A stretch of DNA of 38,084 nucleotides, taken from the IMG/VR virus record IMGVR_UViG_3300036827_000012, positions 1-38,084 of that record; one strand, 5' to 3'. Source of the DNA: a virus. A program made the position numbers and the translations under genes. Below are positions 8,065 through 16,109 of this stretch, piece by piece. Below the pieces are notes generated by a model, which searched no databases, was not told where the DNA came from, and saw only the letters and a list, made by a program, of their open reading frames with translations. Within the stretch, counting starts at the first letter, position 1; every line of letters begins with the position of its first letter.

Positions 8065-9695
8065 GATGCTGCGACTGTCCAATTAGTTCCGTTGTAATAA
8101 CCAAGTACATGATTAGAACCTGTTCCAGCTATAGTTGCTCCCCATATAGCTGTAGTACTATCTGTAAAGGAAACTAACATTCCTTCAACTGCCGTAGAAG
8201 GTCTATTTGCAAATGTAACTGCTGTTCCACGTATTGAATTAGTCACTACATTATTGGGGAAAAGAGTAGGCAAGACAAACTGATTATTAGAATTATCTAC
8301 AATCATATTTCCCACAGTTTCCCAACAAGGACCATCTCCGAGAAATGGATTACTAGAAGCTGTTGCAGAATTCCAAGTTATTATATTACCAATAGCTGTT
8401 GATCTAGAAGCTAAACCTCCGTTTGAGATAAAAAATGCTGGGCTATGCCCTGCCGCTGGGCTCTGAAATATATTTCCTAATAAATTAATATTTCCTCTAA
8501 ATTTAAACCATATAACACGATCATCAGCATTAATATTATTTGCAGCCCATCTACAACCTATAATATTTATAGGTTCAAGACCAGAACTTGGACCCCCAGT
8601 TAATAGTAATCTACTGGAACCTTCTGTATTAGAACCTATAATAGATACAACATCATCGGGATTACCGATATCAAAGTCGGCTATAGAACAAGAACCTCCA
8701 CCACCTCCGTACCACCTAAAACTTCCTGAATTATTAGCCGAATTAGTAGCTTGAGTAGTAGAGACTCCTCTTTTACCGCTTAAAAATGTAGAGTTAATAA
8801 ATGTATGGGTTTTAGATTGAGAATGTTCTATGCTATAAGCAGCATTAAAAAAGTTTTCAACGATACAATCATAAATTCCATCTAAATCATTATTAACATC
8901 ACCACCAGCCCCATCAGAAGTATCATCTCCAATACACCATCTAAATCCTTTAGTAAGACCAGCTGATGCTGAATTAGTACCATTCATGGTTATATTTTGA
9001 AAATGTCTATTAGTAGACGTTGTTCCAGTTGCTGTCTCTAATCTAATACCTTCGGCTAAAGGAAAATTAATAGATGAATTAATTATAAAATCTTTGAAAG
9101 AAGAATCTCTACAACCACGTATTCTAAACATAGGAGACGTAGTGTCACCTCTCCAAGTAAAGTTAGTTCCTTTTCCTGTTGAAGAAGATCCACAACCCAA
9201 CCAACTTACAGAAGAAATACCTGTCGGATTATATATATTTATAGTTCCTGTTACATTAAATGAACCTACAGGACCTAATATTTGAACATTATTTTTACTT
9301 ATAGTAAAACCTGGAATTACCCCACCAGAAGACAAACCTCTAGCATCTACAATACCTCCTGTAGATGGAAGAGCTGCAATAGCAGCTGCTATTTTATCTC
9401 CTGCTGTGTCTCCTGAAAACACTGCTGCGTAAAGGACAGGACCAGATGGACCAAATATAGTATTATTTAAATCACTTAAACGTACAGCTGAATTAGCTGT
9501 AGAAGGACTTCCTAGGTTTATGATTTCATTAGAATTCATATCCAATTCAGAATTCATATAATTAGGAGATGTACCATCCCTAGATAACGTATTTTCTATT
9601 GCTGTAACAGTAGAAGAACTATTGTTATTCAGTGTACTAGCCGCAGTAACTAAAGTTCCCTGACTTACTACATTATTTAAAATTAATTTAGACAT
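8061..9695 (-). CDS. Tail spike with beta-helix (probable polysaccharide depolymerase)
   Basis: 544 residues. The N-terminal ~75 residues share NTLSRDG(T)SPN...LDMNSNEI with the fibre at 297-1436 and probably anchor to the virion. From about residue 110 the protein has GGIVDARGLSSGG, then repeated coils of NI.GCRW / FIISNGG type, as in right-handed parallel beta-helix (pectate-lyase superfamily) spikes that bind and often cleave surface glycans. The C terminus (LGYYNGTNWTVAAS) resembles a terminal trimerisation tip. Enzymatic activity cannot be shown from sequence. Confidence 0.7.
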   Translation of the reverse strand: MSKLILNNVVSQGTLVTAASTLNNNSSSTVTAIENTLSRDGTSPNYMNSELDMNSNEIINLGSPSTANSAVRLSDLNNTIFGPSGPVLYAAVFSGDTAGDKIAAAIAALPSTGGIVDARGLSSGGVIPGFTISKNNVQILGPVGSFNVTGTINIYNPTGISSVSWLGCGSSSTGKGTNFTWRGDTTSPMFRIRGCRDSSFKDFIINSSINFPLAEGIRLETATGTTSTNRHFQNITMNGTNSASAGLTKGFRWCIGDDTSDGAGGDVNNDLDGIYDCIVENFFNAAYSIEHSQSKTHTFINSTFLSGKRGVSTTQATNSANNSGSFRWYGGGGGSCSIADFDIGNPDDVVSIIGSNTEGSSRLLLTGGPSSGLEPINIIGCRWAANNINADDRVIWFKFRGNINLLGNIFQSPAAGHSPAFFISNGGLASRSTAIGNIITWNSATASSNPFLGDGPCWETVGNMIVDNSNNQFVLPTLFPNNVVTNSIRGTAVTFANRPSTAVEGMLVSFTDSTTAIWGATIAGTGSNHVLGYYNGTNWTVAAS

Positions 9696-10424
9696 TTAAA
9701 AAATAGGAATATATCCAGTAGTACCACCACTATCTACGATAGTTAACCATTTTTGAACTGTTGTATGAGCACCTGCTGGACCTACAGAACCTAAAACTGT
9801 AGCTACTGTAGTATTAGCAGAAAAAGAACCTGCATCTACAAATTGAATGGGTCCCGAAGCTGCTGTAGTCGCTAAATTAAAACTTTGAGTATTACCATTA
9901 TTTCTGAAATTCCATACACCGCTTGCTGAAGCTCCAAAACCACTGCCGTTAGTCCATTGATAACTGTTAACTCCAGAAGAAACAATAAATGTTGCTGCTC
10001 TAGAACTTTGAGTTGTTATTATATCAGCTCCTGTTGCTGTCCAAGAATTTGCATTAGAGACGTTATAGTTAAATTTATCAACACCGTTTATTGAAATGCC
10101 TAATCCAGTAGTAGAAACACTGTATAAACCAGTAGTTGTATTTCCAATTGATAAAGATGGAGTGGCTGCTGCTCCTGCTGAAGAAGTCCTGAGAAGACCC
10201 CCAGTCGTTACTGCTCCAGAAGAACCTGCATAAGTAAATCCAGCATCAGAAGATACTACACCACCTAAATTAAATAGAACTTGAGTAGTTGCCCCACCAG
10301 TAATAGTAGAAGTACCTATAGTAATTCCTCCACCGGCAGTAGCAAGATTACCTGCACCATCAGTAAGAGTTACATAAGAAGAAGCATCGGGTGCAAAAGC
10401 ACCTTTTAATTGTTTTGCAGTCAA
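9696..10424 (-). CDS. Fibre-like structural protein with duplicated N-terminal module
   Basis: 242 residues, Gly/Ser/Thr/Ala-rich, with phage-fibre character. The N terminus TAKQLKGAFAPDASSYVTLT is clearly related to that of the gene just upstream (10421-10594). The start appears to be TTG, overlapping the upstream stop as TTGA. The middle resembles fibre shaft segments (LSIGNTTTGLYSVSTTGLG). Precise virion location unknown. Confidence 0.65.
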   Translation of the reverse strand: MTAKQLKGAFAPDASSYVTLTDGAGNLATAGGGITIGTSTITGGATTQVLFNLGGVVSSDAGFTYAGSSGAVTTGGLLRTSSAGAAATPSLSIGNTTTGLYSVSTTGLGISINGVDKFNYNVSNANSWTATGADIITTQSSRAATFIVSSGVNSYQWTNGSGFGASASGVWNFRNNGNTQSFNLATTAASGPIQFVDAGSFSANTTVATVLGSVGPAGAHTTVQKWLTIVDSGGTTGYIPIF

Positions 10425-10594
10425 ATTAGTGTTCCATTTCCATCGGTGAATGTAATATGTTTAGAACCATCTCTAGCTTTAGAACCAAAGAGTTTAGTTC
10501 CTCCTCGAGTGAGTGTTCCGTTACCATCTGTTTGAGTTACATACATACTACCGTCAGGAGCAGTAGAACTTAAAAGAAGTTGTTTAGCAGTCAT
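10421..10594 (-). CDS. 57-residue protein with TAKQL / TDGNGTL module
   Basis: A short ORF, MTAKQLLLSSTAPDGSMYVT..., with internal repetition (YVTQTDGNGTL near residue 19 and HITFTDGNGTL near the C terminus). It shares its N-terminal module with the following gene and overlaps it by four bases. It may be a short structural module left by tandem duplication. Function unknown. Confidence 0.6.
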   Translation of the reverse strand: MTAKQLLLSSTAPDGSMYVTQTDGNGTLTRGGTKLFGSKARDGSKHITFTDGNGTLI

Positions 10595-10624
10595 TTTATC
10601 CTATACGTGCGCGCTTCCGCACTT

Positions 10625-10831
10625 TTACTTTGTTATACTTGCCCGCTTCAAACTATTTAGGGTAGGCATACTTGCCCGCTTCGACCATCTAGTGTTGATA
10701 GCATGCGTCGCTATTTTTGATAATTGTTTAGAAGATAAGGCTTCTGCTCTGGCAAATCCACCTTTAGAAGCTCCTAGAGCACCTAAAATTCTACCGTGCT
10801 CGCCGAGATTTTCCACTTTGTATGCCTCCAC
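10625..10831 (-). CDS. Small basic protein with GASKGGFARAEALS motif
   Basis: 68 residues. The core GALGASKGGFARAEALSSKQ followed by IATHAINTRWSKRAS follows a pattern (GG.ARAEAL...R.A..A..RW) that I have seen in short basic proteins of phages and bacteria, without an assigned function. A 15-bp direct repeat in the DNA encodes a repeated KRAS at the C terminus. It overlaps the end of the large repeat protein gene by 41 bases. Confidence 0.5.
   Translation of the reverse strand: MEAYKVENLGEHGRILGALGASKGGFARAEALSSKQLSKIATHAINTRWSKRASMPTLNSLKRASITK
10635..10682. repeat. 15-bp direct repeat pair inside a CDS
   Basis: ATACTTGCCCGCTTC occurs at 10635-10649 and again at 10668-10682. The 33-bp spacing is in frame, so the repeat simply duplicates KRAS in the encoded protein. 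Confidence 0.8.
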
Positions 10832-12590
10832 GTGTTCCTAAAGCTACTGCTGCATAATGGTGATCCAGCTTTCTAATTCCTTCACGCCAGGGACGTGCGT
10901 GAATGTATTCGCTATCAATAGTTCTTCCACCTACTACTAATTGCGAAGATATGCCTAAAGCTTTACCTAATCCAGAAGCAGTGCCTACGGCTGAGATAGT
11001 AGTAAGAGATAATCCTACTGCAGCTGCAGTTCCTAAACCAGAAGCTTCAGCTAAAGCTGTTGTCGCTCCTGAAGATATTGCTAAAGCTGTGCCAGTACCA
11101 CTTGAAGATGCTACTGCGTTAAATGTAACTGCACCAATACTTGTTGCAGTTCCTGTACCCGAAGATGAAGCTACAGCGTTAAATAGAGCATTTCCAGTAC
11201 CATCTGCACTACCAACACCTGAAGCAGAGGCTATACCATTAAAGGTAGCCATGCCTGTGAAAGAAGCTGTGCCTGTACCTGTGGCAGAAGCAACGGAGGC
11301 TGCTACACTAGCGCCAATACCTGTTGCACTACCTATACCGCTCGCAGAACCTAAAGAAGCTGCTACAGAAGCTCCTATACCGTCTGCTGTACCTGTGCCT
11401 GTAGCAGATGCTACTGAACCTGTAGAAAAAGCAACTCCTAAGGCTGTACCTGTTCCAGAAGCAGAACCAACTGCTACAGCAGTACTTGCACCGATAAATG
11501 AAGAACTGCCAACACCAGTGGCTGAAGCTACAGCTACATTTATTCCAGTTCCTATGAAGGAAGAAGAACCAGTTCCTTGTGCACTACCTACCGAAGCAGC
11601 TGTTGAAGCACCAATTCCTGAGGCTGTACCCGTACCTTGAGAAGCTGCAACTGCATTAAATGTAGCTGCGCCTATTACTGTAGAAGAGCCAATACCTGTG
11701 GCAGAAGCTGTTGAAGCAGCTGTAGAAAGACTTATTCCTGTTGCAGCGCCAGTTCCGGTGGAAGAACCAACTGCTACGTTGATTCCTGTACCTACAACTG
11801 TTGAAGAACCAGTACCTGTCGCTGAAGCTACCGCATTAAAAGTAGATTTACCGACAACAGAAGAAGAACCTGTACCGCTTGCCGCTGCTACTGAGGCTGC
11901 TGTAGCAGCACCTATACCTGTAGCTGTTCCTGTACCACTAGCTGAAGCAACATTACTTGCACCACCCGACATGAGGGTGACGCACCACATCTGGGTATCT
12001 GTGGAATTGCACGTTGCCGTCAGCGTTATAGCTGCGTTGGAGCTCAAAACCTGATGCGCGAATAACGCACCATTCCCATCAACGGTGTCCTGCGTCCAGG
12101 GCGAAGACGCTGCCGTGAATGTGTTTCCAGCAACACCGAAACCGACCGCCGCCTCCGCTGAGGCGGATAAGGTTCCGGTAGATGCGCTGCTTTTCGGGCT
12201 AGTGTTCGTGGCATCGTTAGTGGCGACGTGTTTGTCGAACACAGCGCCGGTCAGTCCTGCGATCTCCCATATCCCGATATCGGCGTAACCTATAGTTCCG
12301 TTGAACGTAGCCGTAATCGTTTTCGATCCGGTCGTGGGACTTAGAAATCCCTGAACAAAGGCTTTGGTCCCGATGTTCGCATTGGAAACATTTCCGAGAC
12401 CACAATCGACTGCTGTATCCCCTTTGTCGGTCGTGATTGTAACGGTCGTTGCTGAGGCGGGATCAAAATAACCAGCGACAGCGATTACAGAACCAGCAGC
12501 AATCCCGCTGGGGAACACTGCAACTATTGTCGTCCCCGTGGTCGGGCTAGTAGTGTTAGCGAATTGTCCAGATACGAATGAGATCGCCAT
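10791..12590 (-). CDS. Large Gly/Ala/Ser/Thr repeat protein (fibre or adhesin)
   Basis: 599 residues. About the first 210 (MAISFVSGQFANTTSPTTG..., ending TQMWCVTLMSGGAS) form a non-repetitive beta domain. From about residue 215 to 530 there are many copies of a roughly 19-23 residue unit containing SATGTG(S/T) or ASGTGTA, often followed by (I/V)GA(A/S)TAA. The C terminus is a distinct basic tail (RPWREGIRKLDHHYAAVALG). The domain-plus-repeat layout fits an elongated fibre. The DNA for the N-terminal domain (about 11970-12590) is visibly richer in G+C than the repeat part, suggesting a mosaic gene. Confidence 0.6.
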   Translation of the reverse strand: MAISFVSGQFANTTSPTTGTTIVAVFPSGIAAGSVIAVAGYFDPASATTVTITTDKGDTAVDCGLGNVSNANIGTKAFVQGFLSPTTGSKTITATFNGTIGYADIGIWEIAGLTGAVFDKHVATNDATNTSPKSSASTGTLSASAEAAVGFGVAGNTFTAASSPWTQDTVDGNGALFAHQVLSSNAAITLTATCNSTDTQMWCVTLMSGGASNVASASGTGTATGIGAATAASVAAASGTGSSSVVGKSTFNAVASATGTGSSTVVGTGINVAVGSSTGTGAATGISLSTAASTASATGIGSSTVIGAATFNAVAASQGTGTASGIGASTAASVGSAQGTGSSSFIGTGINVAVASATGVGSSSFIGASTAVAVGSASGTGTALGVAFSTGSVASATGTGTADGIGASVAASLGSASGIGSATGIGASVAASVASATGTGTASFTGMATFNGIASASGVGSADGTGNALFNAVASSSGTGTATSIGAVTFNAVASSSGTGTALAISSGATTALAEASGLGTAAAVGLSLTTISAVGTASGLGKALGISSQLVVGGRTIDSEYIHARPWREGIRKLDHHYAAVALGTRGGIQSGKSRRAR

Positions 12591-12600
12591 TGGCGACCTA

Positions 12601-13050
12601 CTAACTTATAGATGCAACAAGTGCATTCAAAACAGTTTGAAGACCTACTGTTTGTGCAGGAGTAAATACCGACATAATACGCGTACCATCAGAATTGAGT
12701 TTCTCTGCTTGAATAAAACCACCTGTATCCTTAGGAAAGTTAGATATAATCCAATCTATACATGCTTGAGACGCATTAACAACAGATGTTATATCACTGG
12801 TTAAAGTACCTGCATAACCAGGGATGTTAGCAGTTGCATATGTATTTAATCCAACAACATTCTTATATGCATTTAAATTTGTAATAACTCCAGACAACTG
12901 ATCGAGCATTGAAAAGACATAAGCAGTGTTGATGTTATTAGACTGAATAACAATTACAGCTGCAGCTGCTTGTTGTTTAATTCCAGCTGCATAGTTCTGT
13001 AATTGAGACAAAACAGCACCTAAAGATGGTTGTGTAGATGCCGGAAACAT
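12601..13050 (-). CDS. Helical structural protein, unknown
   Basis: 149 residues, largely helical and Ala/Asn/Gln-rich (LQNYAAGIKQQAAAAVIVIQ), no transmembrane span with charged flanks, no recognised family. It sits in the fibre block between the repeat protein and mini-genes, so a virion component is likely. Confidence 0.5.
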   Translation of the reverse strand: MFPASTQPSLGAVLSQLQNYAAGIKQQAAAAVIVIQSNNINTAYVFSMLDQLSGVITNLNAYKNVVGLNTYATANIPGYAGTLTSDITSVVNASQACIDWIISNFPKDTGGFIQAEKLNSDGTRIMSVFTPAQTVGLQTVLNALVASIS

Positions 13051-13051
13051 T

Positions 13052-13228
13052 TTACTTAACTTCTCTATATGCTTGAATCATCAATTTATGAATCTCTTTA
13101 GAATCTGTTATACCTTGTTCAGAAGCTAATAAAATAGCATCAGACATGGCTTTTTCTCGACGTTGTGAGAGTTCTTTATTCTCCGGCTTCAAAGAAGACG
13201 CAGAAACACCTACAGCTTCGACTATCAT
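13052..13228 (-). CDS. Small helical protein
   Basis: A 58-residue ORF, MIVEAVGVSASSLKPENKEL..., charged and helical. Its start overlaps the stop of the upstream gene as TAATG, and it ends two bases before the start of the next gene, supporting translation. Function unknown. Confidence 0.6.
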   Translation of the reverse strand: MIVEAVGVSASSLKPENKELSQRREKAMSDAILLASEQGITDSKEIHKLMIQAYREVK

Positions 13229-13665
13229 TAGTCTAATGCAATCGTAGAAGCAGTAGTTAATTGAGGAGTAACGCCATTACCAGTGACGATATTGGGAGTT
13301 ACTGTACCAGACCAATAGATATCAGAGGCACCACCGCCAGTTTTACCGACTGAGAAATGAGTAACCGTACCTGATCCACCGGTACCTGCAGGAAAGGTAA
13401 TAGCTGCAACTGGAGAACAAACAGTCGGATTAGTCCCGGAAACCGTCCAACCACCTGTATCCCTATTCACATTCACACGTGCGTAAGAAGTATAAGTAGC
13501 TTCAGAGGTAGATTGAGTACCAGCATCACCTGGATCTGCAGTATGCAGGGCTACAGCTATCTGGGTAATGGGAGAAGCAGTAGCGTTAATAGCAACATTA
13601 GCCCAAGTAGTAGCATTGAAAATTAATTTAAGTATATTTGATTCTGTGACGTCTGCGATAGACAT
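13228..13665 (-). CDS. Conserved phage structural protein (LHTADPGDAG family)
   Basis: 145 residues. The block ALHTADPGDAGTQSTSEATY, followed by YARV and ITFPAGTGGSGTVTHFSVG, is a widespread signature of small beta-sandwich proteins near tail-fibre genes. It is probably a minor virion or tail component. Start and stop both overlap neighbours as TAATG. Confidence 0.65.
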   Translation of the reverse strand: MSIADVTESNILKLIFNATTWANVAINATASPITQIAVALHTADPGDAGTQSTSEATYTSYARVNVNRDTGGWTVSGTNPTVCSPVAAITFPAGTGGSGTVTHFSVGKTGGGASDIYWSGTVTPNIVTGNGVTPQLTTASTIALD

Positions 13666-13811
13666 TAGCCTTTGACTTTCTTTAGATTAGGATTTTTACG
13701 TTTAGCTGCTGCGCTAGCATTTCTAGAAGAAGAAGCTAGGATAGCGCCTGCACGTTTCCGTGAGACGCCTTCCTTTTTAGCGATCTTCGCTTGTACTGAA
13801 GCGAAAGACAT
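13665..13811 (-). CDS. Small basic protein
   Basis: A 48-residue ORF, MSFASVQAKIAKKEGVSRKR..., rich in Lys/Arg/Ala/Ser. VQAKIAKKEGVSRKRAGAIL is a motif of small basic phage proteins of unknown role; DNA association is a plausible guess from charge. Stop-start coupled to its downstream neighbour. Confidence 0.6.
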   Translation of the reverse strand: MSFASVQAKIAKKEGVSRKRAGAILASSSRNASAAAKRKNPNLKKVKG

Positions 13812-14216
13812 TTAGTTTAGAACTGCTGTGAGTCCAGTAGGAGCAGAAGGATCAGCTAAAGTAGACTTAACTTCAACAGATGCGACGTTACTATCGGCTG
13901 AAACATGACCGGCAGTGTCTACGACAGCGACGGTAAAGTTATGAAAGCCAACGGTAAGTATATCGGTAGTGAAGGTAGTAGCTGGTCCGACAGCGGAACC
14001 AATCATGTGATGTGAAGGATCTTCAGTAGAGACATCGAAGATAGAGACAGATGCAATATCTGTAGATGCGAGAGAAGAACCATCAGTGCGAGTTGTGGGG
14101 AGTACCCACGTAAGTGTTGCGGTAGACATGTGTAGTGTAGCCTTTAAGTGTTTGGGTTTACGAGGAGGAGATTGAAAAGATTTAATAAGGTTGATTAACC
14201 AGTCCCAGAAGGACAT
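13812..14216 (-). CDS. Fibronectin type III-like virion surface protein
   Basis: 134 residues. A short N-terminal segment (WDWLINLIKSF) is followed by one FN3/Ig-like domain: PPRKPKHLKATL at the start, LTWVLPTTRTDGS, FTVAVVDTAGHVSADSN near the end, then a C-terminal PSAPTGLTAVL that reads as the first strand of another truncated copy. Such domains decorate virions and bind carbohydrates weakly. Confidence 0.6.
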   Translation of the reverse strand: MSFWDWLINLIKSFQSPPRKPKHLKATLHMSTATLTWVLPTTRTDGSSLASTDIASVSIFDVSTEDPSHHMIGSAVGPATTFTTDILTVGFHNFTVAVVDTAGHVSADSNVASVEVKSTLADPSAPTGLTAVLN

Positions 14217-14344
14217 TTTATTTCTTTCAATGTTTCTTGTATTGATTTAAGTTCTGTTAAAATTAAATCAAGTTTGTTGTTAAAATTATGTTCTATTGAA
14301 GTAGCTGCTCTTTGCAGCTCTTTCAAAACTGAAAGATTGAGCAT
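14195..14344 (-). CDS. Small coiled-coil protein
   Basis: A 49-residue ORF (MLNLSVLKELQRAATSIEHN...) with heptad spacing through NNKLDLILTELKSIQETLKEIK. It starts directly after the upstream membrane gene stop and overlaps the FN3 gene start. A spanin or holin-accessory role is possible given the neighbour, but unproven. Confidence 0.55.
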   Translation of the reverse strand: MLNLSVLKELQRAATSIEHNFNNKLDLILTELKSIQETLKEIKCPSGTG

Positions 14345-14515
14345 TTAATGAATTATAGGACCAAAGATACGCCAACCTAATAGAGCGAATAGGATCCATT
14401 GTACGACTGATCCAAAGCCTATTAGGAAAGGACTATCTCTCCAAGCAGTAAATCCTCCAATAAGAGAGATTCCTGCTAGAATCATTAAGAACCAAAATAA
14501 GAGACCTACGTCCAT
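14345..14515 (-). CDS. Small two-span membrane protein (holin-like)
   Basis: A 56-residue ORF with two hydrophobic segments (LLFWFLMILAGISLIGGF and FGSVVQWILFALLGWRIFG) joined by a short WRDSP turn. Size and topology fit small class II holins or membrane accessory proteins. It overlaps its upstream neighbour by one base and directly abuts the coiled-coil gene. Confidence 0.6.
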   Translation of the reverse strand: MDVGLLFWFLMILAGISLIGGFTAWRDSPFLIGFGSVVQWILFALLGWRIFGPIIH

Positions 14516-14619
14516 TAGTAGCCTCTCTTTCGATCCATAGCTTCTTCAGCTTTAGAACCTTCTTTCATTTTCTTAGCTTTATTCTTCATTTTATCTTTAT
14601 TCATTTGACCTTTAGCCAT
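14515..14619 (-). CDS. 34-residue Lys-rich protein
   Basis: A short ORF, MAKGQMNKDKMKNKAKKMKE..., very basic, overlapping the downstream membrane gene start as TAATG. It lies 14 bases after the first late gene. Function unknown. Confidence 0.5.
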   Translation of the reverse strand: MAKGQMNKDKMKNKAKKMKEGSKAEEAMDRKRGY

Positions 14620-14633
14620 TTATATGATATTCC

Positions 14634-15110
14634 TTATGAAGTTGCGAAGGGAGTAGCAAGTGTACCCGTCGCGGAAAGAGTACCTTCAATGTGCCATTGC
14701 GTGGGAGAAATAAGTACACATTTGAAATAGTCACCAACCGTACCACCACCAGTAGTTTGAGCAGAACCTGCTAAGTTAATAGAACGAATAGTACTACCAT
14801 TTGCTGCATATCGAGTGACTGTTAGTGCTTTGTCCATGTAGACACCGCCAGCTAAGAAGGTAGTAGCAGCATCAGTAATAACCTTGTAGGTATTAGAAGT
14901 ATTAACCACTCCTACGAAGAAATCAAACCTAGTACCGATTGGACATTTAGCAGGAGAAGGTAAAGTAACTGTAGCACCAGTTAGCGTATTAAACACAACA
15001 TTTGCATTCGCTCCAGAAGGTAGTAAAGTATTAGCGGTAACAGTTATGGTATTAGATAGATTCATCAAAGCATTGTTTGAAAAATCTATTTGTCGAGAGA
15101 TATCAACCAT
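14634..15110 (-). CDS. First late gene: beta-rich structural protein
   Basis: 158 residues, MVDISRQIDFSNNALMNLSN..., with ATVTLPSPAKCPIGTRFDF and CVLISPTQWHIEGTL, typical of small beta-sandwich head-fibre or tail proteins. Preceded by AAAGGA nine or more bases before ATG. It is the first gene of the leftward late operon. Confidence 0.6.
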   Translation of the reverse strand: MVDISRQIDFSNNALMNLSNTITVTANTLLPSGANANVVFNTLTGATVTLPSPAKCPIGTRFDFFVGVVNTSNTYKVITDAATTFLAGGVYMDKALTVTRYAANGSTIRSINLAGSAQTTGGGTVGDYFKCVLISPTQWHIEGTLSATGTLATPFATS

Positions 15111-15187
15111 GTGAAATATATATTCCTTTAGAAAAGATTAGAGCATACGTCTATGCTTGATAATCATTGTATCATAGAAAGAAACAG
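15111..15187. promoter_or_regulatory. Divergent intergenic region between late and early blocks
   Basis: A 77-bp A+T-rich gap separating leftward and rightward genes. It must hold the late leftward promoter unless transcription comes from further away. The inverted repeat TGATA...TATCA at 15161-15176 is a possible operator. No convincing -35/-10 pair is visible on either strand. Confidence 0.35.
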
Positions 15188-15286
15188 ATGTCAACAACTA
15201 AATTAGATTATATTAAAATAAAAAGAGAAAGAAATGCATCAAGACAATCACAACAAGAATATATTGGAAAGAAGAGATATTCATGA
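15188..15286 (+). CDS. 32-residue basic protein
   Basis: A short ORF, MSTTKLDYIKIKRERNASRQ..., with its stop overlapping the next start as ATGA. It is the first rightward gene. Function unknown. Confidence 0.45.
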   Translation: MSTTKLDYIKIKRERNASRQSQQEYIGKKRYS

Positions 15287-15486
15287 ATAAACCTATTAAA
15301 GTAGTACAAGATTCTACTTATCCAGATATGTATAGATTAGAATGGAAAGATGGTATATTATCACAAGACATGTACAATTTAAGCCGTGCTCATGATATTT
15401 TACGTAATTACCGAGAATACCGTAAAAACATGACTTTACGCAGTGCTAATAGCCTCCCTGGTAAGAGTTTAGATAGTGCCAGCTAG
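15283..15486 (+). CDS. Small early protein
   Basis: 67 residues, MNKPIKVVQDSTYPDMYRLE..., mixed alpha/beta, ending in a basic/Ser-rich tail. Coupled to the 32-residue ORF by ATGA. No family recognised. Confidence 0.5.
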   Translation: MNKPIKVVQDSTYPDMYRLEWKDGILSQDMYNLSRAHDILRNYREYRKNMTLRSANSLPGKSLDSAS

Positions 15487-15500
15487 GGTAGTAGCCACCT

Positions 15501-15653
15501 ATGAAAAACAGCCTTAAATTGGCATATTTAGCTAATAAACCTAAGACTATTTGGTGGAAGGTAATAGCACCTAAAAATGCGAGATTATCACCAATTCAAA
15601 GATATGATTTAATTTATGATGAGAAAGATTTAAAGATTAGGAGACTTATATAA
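15501..15653 (+). CDS. 50-residue basic early protein
   Basis: A short ORF, MKNSLKLAYLANKPKTIWWK..., 15 bases after the preceding gene. Basic with several aromatic residues. It ends against an A+T-rich palindrome followed by a T-run (about 15646-15676) that could act as a weak terminator. Confidence 0.45.
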   Translation: MKNSLKLAYLANKPKTIWWKVIAPKNARLSPIQRYDLIYDEKDLKIRRLI

Positions 15654-15855
15654 ATTTTTTTGTATATAATTTTTCTGTGAGATATTTTTAAGCAATGATA
15701 AAATTTTGTGAGTAATTTTGGAGAGGTGATTCATTCGGCCCTTTGCACCCCCCGTCACCCCCTCATACCCCGTCAAGGATTATAGCTTAGGCAGCTTTCC
15801 AACTGTCGTTATATAGGGCAATATACTACGTTCTAAGGCAATATCTCGCGAGGTT

Positions 15856-15895
15856 ATCATATTGTATCATATTGTATAGAAGAGTATAGAAGAGT
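15856..15895. repeat. Two consecutive 10-bp tandem duplications
   Basis: ATCATATTGT is repeated perfectly at 15856-15865 and 15866-15875, directly followed by ATAGAAGAGT at 15876-15885 and 15886-15895. Confidence 0.85.
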
Positions 15896-15916
15896 CATTT
15901 TTTAATATGAATTCTT

Positions 15917-15945
15917 TTGTAACATACTATAAGATACAGTATAAA
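15917..15945 (+). promoter_or_regulatory. Possible sigma-70 promoter
   Basis: TTGTAA (15917-15922), a 17-base spacer and TATAAA (15940-15945). It would drive the 16.2-16.6 kb genes. In so A+T-rich a region chance matches are likely. Confidence 0.35.
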
Positions 15946-16064
15946 CATATTGTTCTCATATTGATTATACTGTTTACAACTGTAAGTATACTATAACATA
16001 CTAATGTATACTATTTAGTGGCAGGATAGACTGCCTCTTGAAAGTTGTAATGTAAGAGTAACTG

Positions 16065-16109
16065 GTTGTGCAACTTTAAGCATAGCGGTAAGTTGCATGT
16101 TGTGCAACT
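16065..16109. repeat. Iteron-like GTTGTGCAAC pair with inverted repeat
   Basis: GTTGTGCAAC occurs at 16065-16074 and 16099-16108. Both are followed by related ATAGCG(G/T)TAAG. The second also forms the inverted repeat AGTTGCA/TGCAACT (16091-16109). These could be binding sites for an initiator or repressor. Confidence 0.55.

Noticed and set aside
10903-12054. Long open frames on the plus strand (245 and 118 codons) antisense to the repeat protein.
   Set aside because: They are Ala/Pro/Val/Glu repeats mirroring the GTG-type repeats of the minus-strand gene, have no ribosome-binding sites and oppose the operon direction.
10791-12590. CRISPR-like regular repeats.
   Set aside because: The repeats are degenerate, in frame and coding; no constant repeat-spacer pattern.
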